From Rhexocercosporidium sp. MPI-PUGE-AT-0058 (taxonomy: Eukaryota; Ascomycota; Leotiomycetes; Helotiales): a stretch of DNA of 64,000 nucleotides. Position numbers and translations under genes: made by a program. The stretch is taken from positions 248,001 to 312,000 of the forward strand of contig JAGTJL010000014.1 of assembly GCA_020746875.1 (NCBI GenBank). The letters are read 5' to 3'. The notes beneath the pieces were generated by a model. It searched no databases and was not told where the DNA came from. It saw only the letters and a program-made list of their open reading frames with translations. Positions 11,002 through 22,415 of this stretch are shown piece by piece (positions within the stretch are counted from its first letter, which is position 1; the number at the start of each line of letters is the position of its first letter).

Positions 11002-12075
11002 TCAGTGCCGAACCAAGCCGATCATCCTTTTCGCCACATTCCCTGCGACTTTCAAGCCAGCAAGTGCCATTGGGGCAACACTCAAACCATTAACCAAGAA
11101 AACCAAAACGCCACCGATCACCAAAGTAGAAAGCTGATCCAAATCCATGATCGAAGCAACAGTCAAGGGTAGATGATCCAAAGCCCAGTATTGATATATG
11201 AAATAGAAAGTTGCGAATCTTGAGAAGATGTAGAATGTCCAAAGACCGATATGCATGGCCAGAATGGGTAGAAGGAAGATGAAAGGCGTGAGGAATAACG
11301 TCTTCGACCGTCCTAGATTGCCCTTGAGAACGAAACTGGCACCCATAAAAGTGTATCCGAGATACACAATGAGGGTGCTGGAGAGCCTCTTTGATTGTAT
11401 GAAAGGGATGTCTGAGAGGCCGGTGAAGGCTGGGGATAAGAGGTCGGAAGCGAAGAGTAGTTTGCGGAAGAGAGTATCCTGGGAGTCGGCGAGGGCAAAC
11501 ATCGAGTTTGGGAGGACGAGAAAAGCGGCTAGGATGTTGCGAGGTGGGGTTCCTGCTATGATGATGTCGAATGCTACGGTGGATAGGACGAGGAAGCAGG
11601 ATGAGAGGGTGGCAAATGCGACGGATAGGCCTCCTCCAGAATCAGACATCCAATTTCTTATGCAAACAATGGCCAGAACAACGCCGATACCAGCGCCTGT
11701 TTTACTCACAATCATTGGAGTGATGATACAGCCCAGATCGGAGTTAGAAAGAGTGCCGCTAGATATGTGACGCAGCCTGAGGATTGCATCCGTGGCTGCT
11801 ATGCAAGGGTACGCAAACGTTGCTACGAGATCGAGATCAAGCTTCGATGTATCGTGGTGATAGCTTTCGTCCCGGAGAAGCCGACTTAGACAGCATGCCG
11901 CTCCTGTGAGTAGCCATGCTGCCCAACTTCCGGGACCGTAGAAGCCTGATACTTTATCGATACCGTATTTGGCGATGTTGTCGTCGGTAAGAGAAGTGGG
12001 GGTTGCGAGATTGGTGGCGATGATGTAGAAATTGCCGAGGGTGTATATGAATAGGAAGAAGACGAATGGAGACAT
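11002..12075 (-). CDS. Multi-pass membrane protein, paralogue A of a tandem pair
   Basis: 357 residues from the first ATG at 12075. The frame stays open upstream only with a GTG, so 12075 is preferred. It has about eight hydrophobic helices. The N-terminal part carries YGIDKVSGFYGPGSWAAWLL, nearly the same as the neighbour at 12476-13696 (YGIDRVSGYYGPGSWAAWLL). Both also share IYTLG.FYI near the start and SIxDLDQLSxLxxGG near the end. I do not recognise a characterised family; similar proteins are usually called hypothetical fungal membrane proteins. No transporter or enzyme motif is visible. Same strand as paralogue B, with about 400 bp between them, which fits tandem duplication. The C-terminus is short and basic. 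Confidence 0.75.
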   Translation of the reverse strand: MSPFVFFLFIYTLGNFYIIATNLATPTSLTDDNIAKYGIDKVSGFYGPGSWAAWLLTGAACCLSRLLRDESYHHDTSKLDLDLVATFAYPCIAATDAILRLRHISSGTLSNSDLGCIITPMIVSKTGAGIGVVLAIVCIRNWMSDSGGGLSVAFATLSSCFLVLSTVAFDIIIAGTPPRNILAAFLVLPNSMFALADSQDTLFRKLLFASDLLSPAFTGLSDIPFIQSKRLSSTLIVYLGYTFMGASFVLKGNLGRSKTLFLTPFIFLLPILAMHIGLWTFYIFSRFATFYFIYQYWALDHLPLTVASIMDLDQLSTLVIGGVLVFLVNGLSVAPMALAGLKVAGNVAKRMIGLVRH

Positions 12076-12475
12076 TGTCTTTGGCACGTGTTTGAAGTGC
12101 GTGTTGCCTGCTTGCCGGCCAGCCTTGCTGCAATCTTGAAGATCTGGCGGCACAACTGGTTACAACAGTTGCGATGTTCTATATAGAAACTTTCCGAGCG
12201 AATTTGTCCCCTAATTGATGTCGAGACTTTATGGAGGTTGGGCGATGTGAGGCAGAGAGCTGAAAAGTGAGCTAAAAATAGCACAGCCTCGCATGAGGCT
12301 CACAAGTAGGCATCGTTCTAGCTTAGCTAAGTGCCTTTTGTCAATATTCAGGGCATTGATGATCGAAACACACCGAGAAGACGGCCTGGGAATCCGGATC
12401 AAGAGGCAACTTTCTTGACGGAACTGACACACCAGGAGCGGGGCTTCAAAGGTGCTATATTCTGGTTAAAAGACA
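12076..12475. other. Spacer between tandem paralogues
   Basis: 400 bp; must hold the promoter of paralogue A and the 3' end of paralogue B. No motif recognised. Confidence 0.3.
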
Positions 12476-13696
12476 TTAGACAGAGTCAAGGGGAATCCCC
12501 TGATCCGCAAAAGAACTAATCGGAAGCGATGCTCGCCGCCTTGATCTACGGGGCTGTAACTGAAGATAATGCGCCAGAGAGTTGTAAGCAGATGCGTAAG
12601 AATCCGAAACACTCCGCACAAGTTCATGATTTTCTCGCACCAACTGCACACCACTGTTGGCGACAATCAAAGCACCACCGAGAAACAAGAAAGACAGCTG
12701 ATCGAGGTCCAGTATAGATAATGTCGTGATAGGAGGCGAAGGAAACGACCAGAAATAGACCGGAAAGAAGTATGAGATAAAGAGGACGATTGTGAAAGTG
12801 AAGAAGAATGCAGCATGGGCAGCAACAATTGTGGCGCAAGCGTAGAGTGGGAGGCGCCAACTGAGCCTCTGTTTGGAGTACAGGAAGAATAACAAACAGA
12901 ATACTAGGAGTGGATAAACCACCAACATGCCCACGCCGTTCATGTCGCCTCCCGCAACGAACGAGCTGAGTAGAGGAATGTAAGACTCGGGCTCTAGCAG
13001 CCGGCTCTTTACAAGCAGTGTAGCTAGGGCAGATCTGGATATAGGATGTAGCGTTGCGCCGGGGAGGAGAAAGAAGTTGAGTGCGGCATCGCGTGGCGTG
13101 AGGTTGATAAGGATACAATCGAAAATAATGCTCATAAGTAAGAGAACATAGGTCAAAAGAGAGCTGAAAACAGCAGGCGCTTTGTCTGTTCCGTGTTCAC
13201 CCCATCTTCGTAGGCAGATGCCTGCTAATAAGAAGCCGAGTCCAGTGCCCATTTTGAGGATGACGAGGGGTGCACACAGACATCCGATATCAACAGCAGA
13301 GTCTTCGCTGCTAAAGTCACGTCGGGCCCTCAAGAGGAGGTCAACACCAGCTATAATCGGATAGCTGTAAACGCCTATCATGTTGATGTCCATGCCAGCG
13401 CAAAAGCGGCGAAAAGAGCCCTCCGTTTGAGAAACGGTTTTGGGTCTGCGAAACAATCGATCTATGCAGCAGGCTGCGGTAGTGAGCAACCACGCCGCCC
13501 AACTTCCTGGCCCGTAGTAGCCCGATACTCTGTCGATACCGTAGAGATTAATGGAATCTGGAGAAGGCACTTTGAAACCGCGTAGGCCGCTACCAAGAAT
13601 GTAGAAGATCCCGAGGGTGTAGATAACCAGTGTGTATCTGAGGAGCCCCCAGTCGTTGAATATGTATTCTTTGAAGTCCTCCCATTTTCTGCCCAT
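12476..13696 (-). CDS. Multi-pass membrane protein, paralogue B of a tandem pair
   Basis: 406 residues, single exon, ATG at 13696. About eight to nine membrane helices. It shares the YGPGSWAAWLL signature, an ACC.xRL motif and the DLDQLS near the C-terminus with paralogue A. Unlike A it begins with a polar segment (MGRKWEDFKEYIFNDWG) and ends with a basic cytosolic-type tail containing PRRSRRRASLP, a plausible kinase target. The function is unknown. Overall the two proteins look only moderately similar outside the shared motifs, so the duplication is not recent. Confidence 0.77.
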   Translation of the reverse strand: MGRKWEDFKEYIFNDWGLLRYTLVIYTLGIFYILGSGLRGFKVPSPDSINLYGIDRVSGYYGPGSWAAWLLTTAACCIDRLFRRPKTVSQTEGSFRRFCAGMDINMIGVYSYPIIAGVDLLLRARRDFSSEDSAVDIGCLCAPLVILKMGTGLGFLLAGICLRRWGEHGTDKAPAVFSSLLTYVLLLMSIIFDCILINLTPRDAALNFFLLPGATLHPISRSALATLLVKSRLLEPESYIPLLSSFVAGGDMNGVGMLVVYPLLVFCLLFFLYSKQRLSWRLPLYACATIVAAHAAFFFTFTIVLFISYFFPVYFWSFPSPPITTLSILDLDQLSFLFLGGALIVANSGVQLVRENHELVRSVSDSYASAYNSLAHYLQLQPRRSRRRASLPISSFADQGIPLDSV

Positions 13697-14770
13697 TTAA
13701 TCGTTTGGCCGAGGTTAAAAGAGGTCACAGGATGTGCGACGACGGATAGTATACGCTGGGGGAAATTGTCCAACTCTACTTGAGAAATGTCAACCAAATG
13801 CCGAGGACTGTACTGTGAGGATATTCAGCGGGCCATCCGAAAATAAGCGCAGGTGACTGCCTGGCTCAGCCGTCCAATCAATAACCAAGCACCAAGCCAC
13901 ACATTAAAACTCAAAACATGGCATTTCTTTGAAGCAATCGATTAATGCCAGGGAGCCGAATATAAATCCACCAAACTGATATGATATTCTAGGAGTTCCT
14001 TGCCCATCGAGACACTGACAGGTACTAGTTCGATAGATAAATAGATAAATGAACAGTAGAGTTAAATAAGATATACAACGAGAAAAACTTATCGCTGAAC
14101 ATGGTCTAACAAACAGCTCCAGCCGTTTCATCAAATCAGAAGCGTCAATTAAAGCCCATGTCGCCTCCCACTCTCAACCCATATCTCAATACCCTGGATA
14201 GAAAGGAAAGCCGTGCAGACAATCAAAAGGTAGCCCAGGAGAGATGCATTATCTTCTCACTAGAGAATCGCAATGCTAGCAATCTACGTAATCAATAAAA
14301 ATCCACCATCGTAAGCAAGTCAAGCAGCATCTTGCACACTCAGCATGCTCCCAACAATCCGGATGCGAATGCATACGATCGGCAGGGCAGAAACCTCAAA
14401 ACCTTTCTCTCCACCAAACCAACGCATTCAAAGTGCACAAGTCACCGATCAAACAACAAGTTAATTGCACCTTAGAATAAAGACGGAAAAATATCTCTAC
14501 AACCGAAAACATAAACAAACCAAAAAGAATTTGAAGTTAAGAGGAAATCAATACCAAGCCCGCTCATCTCGGCGCGGCGGCTGCGCTAAAGACTAGTGCC
14601 TCCAAACTGCACGCACGCACCAGCAAGCAAGCAGCAAGCGACCCGACCCTTCAACGGACAACGACCTCACTTGGAGTCATTGAAGCTCCTCCGCCACCAA
14701 CCTACAATCGACAACCTCACTTACACAACTCTACCTCCGCACACAGGCGAGGAGGTATACAGCACGCACA
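13697..14770. other. Intergenic, about 1.1 kb
   Basis: Divergent region between paralogue B (minus) and the ESSS gene (plus). It contains a short GATA/AATA microsatellite (ATAGATAAATAGATAAAT, about 14032-14049) and a moderately A-rich stretch at 14420-14560. No gene supported. Confidence 0.3.
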
Positions 14771-15507
14771 ATGCCACAACTCCAACCATCTCGCGCTTTG
14801 CGCGCCGCAAAATGCCTCTCCAACACCTCATCCCTAGCTACATCGCGCATCGTCCCAACAGCGACCCGCTCATTCTCCAGCACACAGCCCGTGAAGGCGG
14901 CAGACCACGCACACGAAGACCACTACGATCCGCCGACCGGATGGCTGTTTGGCGTCAAGCCGGGTGAGAAGGCGGAGAAGGAGGGGTGGGAGAATGTTTG
15001 GGTGTATGGGTTCTTTGGAAGTTTGGCATTGGGGGTTGTGGGGTATGCTTTTAAGCCTGATACATCGTAAGTGTTTTCTACATTTCATTATTGGTTTGGG
15101 CTTTTGGGGGTTGGAGGTGGGTGGAAGTGGGTGGAAGTGGGAGGGGGATGGAGCGGGGGAATATATGAGATAATGATGTGAGAGAGGATGGACAATGAGG
15201 ATACGGGGTAGAGGGGTGGAGCTGGATAAATCTATGGATCGAGTGGATGGGGATGGTATTGCGAGGTTGATGGGATGGCTCACGGGGGAAAGATGAACGA
15301 AATTATTGGAGGGCAAGGAGCGGAATACGACGACTCAGAGATACTCATGGGATCCGGACATTCATCTACATGCACCAGGAAACACTAACCATTCATTTAA
15401 CACAAGCTAACCATCTACCCTTTAGGATACAAACCTGGGCCCTGGAAGAAGCACGCCGCCGGTTAGAAGTCGAGGGGATCCTCAAGGAGCCAGAGAGTAA
15501 ATCGTGA
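14771..15507 (+). CDS. Complex I accessory subunit ESSS (NDUFB11-like)
   Basis: Two exons (14771-15066 and 15426-15507) give 125 residues. The N-terminus is basic and Ser/Ala-rich with RSFSSTQP, a typical mitochondrial presequence. The core shows DPPTGWLFGVKPGEK, then a single membrane helix (VWVYGFFGSLALGVVGYAF), then KPDTS joined across the intron to IQTWALEEARRRLEVEGIL. That order is characteristic of the fungal ESSS subunit in the membrane arm of NADH:ubiquinone oxidoreductase. The intron is 359 bp, long for this window, but has GTAAGT and a pyrimidine-rich TTTAG acceptor and joins the conserved KPDTS...TWALEEAR segment. Assembly or structural role, not catalytic. Confidence 0.9.
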
Positions 15508-16174
15508 TTTTCGGTAGACCTGCCTGACGTAACTATCATCTCACCGATAGCATGGCGAAGAGTTTGAAAGATGGAGAGGGTTGTACATATGTCTTTTTTG
15601 ATGCGCGCTTGCATGCATGGAAGGGGAGGGGTTGGTAGATGAATGGCTTACGGGTCAGCCAGACGGGAGAGTTGGGGAGGGGACTATAGAGAGACTTGAG
15701 GGTGGGGAATGTCAATTTGTTTTGCTCATTCGTTTTTCGAGGTCAATGTATTTCCTTTGCGTGAGTTGATACTTGGTGAGGAGATCCTTCGTTTGTGAAG
15801 CGTAGTTGAGTTCGTAGAGTTGCATGGTGGGTGAGCGAGCCTGTTTGTAAACTGGTTGCAAAATCAATTGGTACGAGGTGGTGGATATGACGGGTGCACT
15901 ATTGAAGAAGTAGCTGGGCCTGGTCTGGGAAACACAATGAGACCGGCCTTTACAGAAAAGGAGCCTTTGGATGAGATGTTCACTCCACGAATATAGTGGT
16001 TTCGATGTCCGCTAAAATTGGTACGCATTGCGTACAGCTTCACTCCGAGCAGCTACAATACAAACTACATGTCACACCATCAACGCCCAGACACAGCAGA
16101 CAGATTTTTAACAAAACAGCGCTCATATGATTCTTTGCCACACTTCTCTGTATAATCATCACACACCCACTCCC
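15508..16174. other. Convergent 3' region
   Basis: 667 bp between the ESSS stop and the aminotransferase stop. Only 3' untranslated sequence is expected and nothing else is recognised. Confidence 0.3.
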
Positions 16175-17556
16175 CTATTTAGGTACAATATAACTCCACT
16201 CGTGCTCCTCATCACCATACTGCCTCGCCTCAATCCAATCCTTCATACGGAGAGCAATCTCACCCGCCTCCTCCTCCGGCCTCAATCCACAATCCACCAG
16301 ATTTCCCCTCCAGCTAATATTCCTCACAGGACTAACGATAGCCGCCGTCCCCGCCCCAAAGGCTTCCAGTAACCTCCCCTCATTGGCAGCCTCCGACAAC
16401 TCAGGCATCGTGTATTTCCTCTCTGTGATGATCCACCCCTCAGGCGCTAACTTCTCTCTCGCGAGACTGAGTACCGAATCTCTCGTCACGCCCTCAAGGA
16501 TCGTTCCATCAAGAGGAGCAGTCAATAATTCCTTCTGACCCGTCTCCTTATTCTTGATAGCCACGAACATGTTCATCGTTCCGACCTCAGTGACATATTC
16601 CTCCTCGCCGAACAGCCAGAGATTCTGGTGAAAGCCACGCTTTGCGGCTTCGAGTTGAGGGAGGATGCAAGGTGCGTAGTTGGCGCCGAGTTTCTTGTCG
16701 CCTACTCCACCTGGCCATGCACGAACAGCATAATCTGTAGCCTCGAGCGATACGGCTTTGAAGCCCGTAGGGTAGTATGGACCGACGGGCGAGGCGATCA
16801 CATATAGCAGCGCACTTCCTGGTGGACCAACACCAAGCGTTCTCTGGGTACCAATCATAGTCGGGCGGAGATAGAGCGAGTACCCTCTCGTATCTGGGAT
16901 GAATCTCTCCTCGAGCTGTGCGAATTGCGAGATGAGGTTTATCATAGCGGAGGAGTCGAAGGTGGGGAGGGCAATGCGGGCGGAGGATTTGTTCATTCGG
17001 GCCATGTTTTGCGTGGGGCGGAAGAGTCGCACGCGGCCTTGCGAGTCTTTGTAGGCTTTCATGCCTTCGAAGCATTCAAATGCGTAGTGGAAGACGCAGG
17101 AGGCGGGGTCGAGGGAGAGGTTTTGGTAGGGTGTTATGCGTGGGGGGAGCCAGCCGTCTGCGGCGGTCCATTCGAGGGAGAGCATATGGTCTGAGTAGAT
17201 TGTGTTAGCTATATAATTGATTTTTTTTTAGATGTAGATATGTATAGCAAGTATTGCGAGAGACAATTGAATAGAGTGGCTTAGAATGGAGGGTAGTATC
17301 AGGGCAAAGACAAGAAGAAAAGTGGCGGACCGGTGAAGGTTCGTCCAAAAACCAATTCATTTGGCGGAACCAGTTCTTTAGGCGTAGTTGTTTTCGTGAT
17401 AGAGAGTTTTGACGGATCGATATCCTGCACCTTGAGATCGGACGCGGCATTGGCTTGGATGCTGTAAAGTCTCGATTGTTGTTGACATATTGCTGTAGCT
17501 ATCAGCCTCGAGGGCTGCTGGAATAGCGACGCCTTTGGGCGGAATTGACGAAGCAT
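16175..17556 (-). CDS. BAT1: Branched-chain amino acid aminotransferase, mitochondrial
   Basis: Two exons (17556-17331 and 17190-16175) give 413 residues. It transfers the amino group between Leu/Ile/Val and 2-oxoglutarate using PLP. The N-terminus (MLRQFRPKASLFQQPSRL) is a basic mitochondrial presequence, so this is the BAT1-type enzyme. Class IV motifs are clear: FGRTFTDHMLSLEW across the splice, FHYAFECFEGMKAYKD, LYLRPTMIGTQ, the PLP-lysine region DKKLGANYAPC, and EVGTMNMFV. The intron donor is GTCCGC, weak but frame-consistent; the acceptor CTCAG follows a CTAAC branch signal. Shares a divergent promoter with the SCY1-like gene. The 3-isopropylmalate dehydrogenase gene at 62-63 kb is an earlier step of leucine synthesis. 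Confidence 0.94.
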
Positions 17557-18128
17557 TGCGAGAAATTAGAAATGGAGGATTGGAGATGGAGGTCTGTGTC
17601 GTATACTCCAGCTCAACCTTCTTTATAGGTAATCAATCGTGGGGGTTGATGCTTGGGTTGAGTCAGAGATATGGAGGTGAGTACAATATAGAAATGTAAA
17701 TAATGCCGTCTCCTAAAATCGGAGCTGTGCTGCAATGCCAAGACATTTTATTTGCCCGCTGCTTGCCGATTCAATGCGCCGCCCTTTCGTTATGTAAGCA
17801 GCTCAGCCTCAGCACAGCCACAGAGCCTCGTCCGAAAGCCCATCACTCAATTGGATTCCATACACACCACCAAGCTGACGAGGCTCGAGAACTTAATTGG
17901 CTTGCAGAACCACCCAATCGTTGCCTTGCAAGTATATCTTCAATTTCACTACTGAGTCCTTTGCAATTGCAACTACATCGAGTTCACTCCAAGTGATCAA
18001 TACTTCTGCAGCTTGCAACCATTGCCTGCACATCCACTCCTTTGTCAACTCTCAATGCGACCATAGACTCCTCCGCGGCTGCGCGTAGCAAAGCAAAGCA
18101 AGCATAGCTCTCAGGAGCTCCCATCAAA
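17557..18128. promoter_or_regulatory. Shared divergent promoter region
   Basis: 572 bp between the starts of BAT (minus) and the SCY1-like gene (plus). No Leu3-type CCGG...CCGG element was found by eye. Small open frames here are not supported. Confidence 0.35.
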
Positions 18129-21116
18129 ATGTTCAGCTCTGCCCTGAAATCCTTCTCCTCGAACATCAACTCGAATTACTCGATTGCATCAACACCTAGC
18201 TCGACGTCTGGTCCCTGGAAGATCTACGATGCGAAGAAGAAGTCTACGGGCAAGGCTGTCTCGATCTTTGTCTTCGATCGCAAGTCTCTAGACTCGCATG
18301 CTGGGTCGCTAGGGAGGTCGAGTGCTGCTTCGTTGAAGAGGGCGACGGAGGAAGTGGTGGAGAGGTTAAAGAAAGAGGCTTCGTCGCTGGCTAGATTACG
18401 GCATCCGAATATCTTGGAACTTGTTGAGCCTGTGGAAGATACCAGGAATGGCGGACTGCAATTCGCCACTGAGACTGTTACTGCTTCATTATCGGGCCTG
18501 CTGCAGGAGAAGGATGAGCAAGAGAGAGCTGGAGGCGTGGGAGGTCGATCGAGTCGATTCGTTACAGAAGATGCGGAAGGTGGCAGACGGAGGAGAGAAT
18601 TGGAGATTGACGAATTGGAAATACAAAAAGGCTTGGAGCAGATCAGCAAGGCGTTGGAGTTCTTACATGACAATGCTGGTCTTGTGCATGGGAACTTGAC
18701 ACCAGATGCTGTGTTTGTAAATGCTAAGGTGGGAGTGCCCTTACGTGTCCGTGGACAGTTGCTGATGAAATACAGTCTGATTGGAAAATCAGTGGATTGA
18801 GTTTCTCAAGTCCTCCAGATGGTTCGACGAAAGCCAGCTCCGTGATACCCATAAATCTCTCTGAAATTCTGAATCTCGACCCTCGATTGCCTCGTTCTGT
18901 ACAAATGAACCTCGACTACACCTCCCCTGACTTCGTGCTGGATTCGAATCTGAACATAGCCGCCGATATGTTTTCCCTTGGGTTGTTGATAATTGCTCTG
19001 TACAATTCACCACATACTTCGCCACTACAAACCAACGCGAGTGTCTCAACATACAAGAGATTGTTTGCATCTTCTTCATCAATACCTTCCGCCAGCAATG
19101 GCTTCCTGTCCTCACGACCGATCCCAAAAGACCTCACATCTTCTGTTCTCCCCCGCTTGATAACAAGAAGACCAGCGCAGCGAATGACTGCAAAGGAGTT
19201 TCAGCAAAGTGCGTATTTCGACAACATTCTGATCTCAACCATTCGATTTCTGGATTCTTTACCAGCAAAGACCCCAAATGAGAAAGCTCAATTCATGCGT
19301 GGACTCTCGAGGGTGTTGCCGTCATTTCCCAAGTCAGTACTAGAGAAGAAAGTCCTTCCCGCTTTACTCGAGGAGATGAAAGACCGAGAATTGCTGTCCC
19401 TGATACTGAAGAATATCTTTACCATCGTGGAATTGCTACCTTCAGGGCGGAGGGCGTTCACGGAGAAGATCATACCTCGCTTGAATGAGATTTTCATTCC
19501 TGTTGGTAACAGCAAAACCCCTCCTGAGCGAGATTCTGCCAAAGAAGCAGGCTTGATGGTTTTATTGGAGCATATCAGGGCTATTGCCAGCAATTGCTCT
19601 GGAAAAGAATTCAAAGACAGTAAGTTCACGGGAGAGATACATTGGGATAAAGCTCACATATATAGATATCCTTCCCATCATTCACTTAGCGATCGAGTCC
19701 CCAACCCACACCATTGTAGATGCCGCGCTACGCAGTCTACCAATCATTTTGCCAGTATTAGATTTCTCAACCATTAAGAACGAACTGTTTCCAGTGATTG
19801 CCTCGGTATTCACCAAAACCAGCAGTCTTGGAATCAAAGTCCGGGGTCTGGAAGCATTCGTGATTCTTTGTGGCGGCTCTAATGATCCAGCATCCAGTAA
19901 TGACGGTCTCGATGGCATCAACAATTCCAATGCAACCAAGAAAAGCTCATCCACTGCTCTGGACAAGTATACGATGCAAGAAAAAATCGTACCCCTGATC
20001 AAGGGCATCAAAACGAAAGAGCCCGCTGTTGGCATTGCAGCACTCAACGTTTTGCGGCAAGTGGGAGGTGTGGTGGATGCAGACTTCGTCGCGATGGATA
20101 TTCTACCAGTACTCTGGAGCATGAGTTTAGGTCCTCTGCTAGATCTCAAGCAATTTCAACTCTTCATGGATCTAATCAAGAGCTTATCATCGCGAGTCGA
20201 GGCCGAGCAAACGAAGAAACTCCAGGAACTCTCTGGAGCAAACGGAGCCCAAGCAAAGGCCAATGATGACTTCATGTCGTTCAGTGCTACCAACGCATTC
20301 AGCAGCAACGGTGCATCGGACGACCCAGAAATCGATTTCGAGCGCCTCGTGAAAGGAAACGCTGGGCCAACGTCACCATCGAATCCACTAGATGGCGGAT
20401 GGGATTCTGGACCTGCACAAGCCCAAACACCGAGAAATGTCTCGAATAGATCTACCACGCCATCATTCGCATGGTCAACCCCAACTTCAGCTACAACAGC
20501 AATGTCAGGAAATCCAATTACGGTCCCTATGCGACCACAACAGCCTGCCTCGAGAACAATCACGCCTGACTTGTCTCGCTTCGATGCTCTCAGTCCGACG
20601 TCAACCCAGTATTCACAACCTCTCCAACCACAAAATAGTTTCAGTACTCCAATGCAGCCACAACAACAAAATACTTACTCTGCCCCTCTCCAGCCACAAA
20701 TTCCATCAACATTCCAAACACCTCAATCACAAACATCCGTCAATTGGGGCGCAGCAGCTCCAAATCCATGGGCAAGCACAAATAGCACGCCGGTCTCCAA
20801 TCTGTCCAATCCAAGTTCACTGAACAACATGTCAATAAACCAGCAAAGACCTACTGCCACGAGCCCCATGAATGCCTTTTCATTGCCTCCGCCTGGCCAA
20901 CAACGGCCACAGATGGCTGCTTCGAATTCATTCTCTCTACCCCCACCGCCGGGAGCGAGTTCGTATCAGTCGAATGCGAATGCATTTAAACCGCCACCAC
21001 CGGCACAAAATAATTCATTTGGTACTCAGCAGCAGGGGATGGGTTTGGGAGCACAGATGGGGAATCAGCAGGGGCAGAAAAAATCGGGACTGGATGCCTG
21101 GGAGAGTTTGCTTTGA
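18129..21116 (+). CDS. SCY1-like (SCYL2-type) pseudokinase
   Basis: Three exons (18129-18728, 18776-19619, 19666-21116) give 964 residues. An N-terminal protein-kinase-like domain (about 35-330) has ASSLARLRHPNILELVEP, but the catalytic loop reads VHGNLTPDAVFVN instead of HRDLKxxN, and the DFG position reads SDWKISG. It is therefore probably catalytically dead, as in SCY1-like proteins. The VAIK lysine is also not obvious (VSIFVFDRK). Next come helical HEAT-type repeats (about 340-690: PKSVLEKKVLPALLEEM, NILPIIHLAIESPTHTIVD). The tail is Pro/Gln/Asn/Ser-rich and disordered with NPWAS and SGLDAWESLL, suited to clathrin or adaptor contacts. SCYL2 homologues act in trans-Golgi/endosome trafficking. 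Introns are 47 and 46 bp. Confidence 0.9.
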
Positions 21117-21614
21117 GCTGCCTTTGAGCTGCCTTTGAGTCGTGTGATGGGAAATACGGCACTGCTATTGGGTTCGCATCATACTTGGAGGTTGGGTTTG
21201 GAGTTGGACTTGGGTAAACGGATGGACGGCTGGCATAGAATGATACTGTGTGATGCGAAGTAAAAAGAGCATTTCGCAAGAGCATGAAGGTGGGAGAGCT
21301 TAGCGACGAATACCTACCTGTGACTATGCATATAAAAAATGACCAGCTATGATGAATCAAGGGCAGGCGTACTGGTCTTTCGTATCAAGCTTTTTCTAGT
21401 GACATTCCTTCATGTTCGTGTTTACCATTGCTACTTCTTTATCATCATCGTCATGTCCCTGCATTCTGGTTCTCGTAGACCAGTGCACACTTATTAATAC
21501 TGTATCCATTACCATTTACGCCATCGAAGACTGCCCAGACCCAAACCTAACCCCATCATCAAAACGAGCACCTCCCACCACCCCTTCAAAGGCCTTCTGG
21601 TTCCCTCCCCGCCA
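21117..21614. other. 3' region, no gene seen
   Basis: About 500 bp. A short direct repeat (CTGCCTTTGAG three times, about 21118-21138) lies right at the SCY1-like stop codon. Nothing else recognised. Confidence 0.3.
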
Positions 21615-22200
21615 CTACTCGGCGGATACTCCAGTAACGACGCGTTCGCACTCGCCAACGCCGCGATTCTCGCATCCGTACACGTTCTTGTTACCCTCGT
21701 ATTCCAAAATCCCGTAGTTATTGTCAGTCAGGCTCGCTAAACTCGCCCAACCACTGTTACAACACCAGTCTGCACGGGCGGTAATTGTGCTAGCTGCCAC
21801 CGTTGATGGTGGCACGAAGAGCGTTGACGTAATTGTCGAGTGCGCCGTCCGTAATGTGGATGTGTCGTTGAAGACGGCGCAAGCTGATAGCGAGAGCGTG
21901 TGTGGACGGACAGCAGAATGTTGCACCGGTAGGTGTTTGGGCGCAGTAGAAGGTTGAGTCGTATGCATCTGCTATTTGGTCAGATTTTGGAGTGAGGAAG
22001 GCAAGATGGGAGGGTTGGGGAACCTGGGGAGTGGGTTGAGGTTGGACGAATGGGTACAGTATATCCGCTACCATTTGCACAGCATTCTTGTCATGAAGAT
22101 GGGTTGAAGTAGTGGGCTGAGTATAGTGTTGCTGGTGAGTCGTTGGAGGGACATGTTGGAAGGAGGTCTTGGGAGTATGATGTTCTGGTTCCGTAGAGGT
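21615..22200 (-). pseudogene. Possible broken gene for a small Cys-rich secreted-type protein
   Basis: On the minus strand, one frame (from about 22020 to 21790) contains STFYCAQTPTGATFCC, a pattern seen in small Cys-rich ascomycete surface proteins. After that Cys pair the protein-like reading moves to another frame (ACAVFNDTSTL and later ADWCCNSGWASL and YGCENRGVGECERVV, ending at 21615). I could not find a splice pair that joins the two, so a small indel is the simplest explanation. No clear signal peptide was found upstream. It is low confidence: the open frames could be chance, and the 12-bp-arm palindrome at 22219 and AT-rich DNA begin just upstream. Confidence 0.3.
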
Positions 22201-22218
22201 CGGAGACCCTACAAAAGC

Positions 22219-22243
22219 ACTCCTCGAGGTTACCTCGAGGAGT
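22219..22243. repeat. Perfect palindrome with one central base
   Basis: ACTCCTCGAGGT, then T, then ACCTCGAGGAGT: two 12-bp arms in perfect inverted orientation. It sits at the edge of an AT-rich accessory block. It could be a cruciform or hairpin, a transposon footprint, or a dimeric binding site. Confidence 0.7.
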
Positions 22244-22318
22244 AACTCATGTAGAACGATTAGATGAGACCTACTAGTCTGATTTCGCCGCCGGAGTAAG
22301 GTAATACGTGCCAAAGAG

Positions 22319-22415
22319 GCGTGCGAGACCTCCACGGGACTAGGAGAGCTAAAATAAAGACATTACAAGAACGTGCGAGATCCATAGAAAACTAAGAGAA
22401 CTAAAATGAACTCGC
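22319..22415. repeat. Imperfect tandem duplication of about 50 bp
   Basis: Two consecutive units begin GCGTGCGAGA and ACGTGCGAGA and both run on to an 'AG(A)GAGCTAAAAT'/'AAGAGAACTAAAAT' end. The differences are mostly transitions. Confidence 0.5.

Noticed and set aside
16925..17194. Plus-strand open frame opposite the aminotransferase
   Set aside because: It is a shadow of a well-supported conserved gene.
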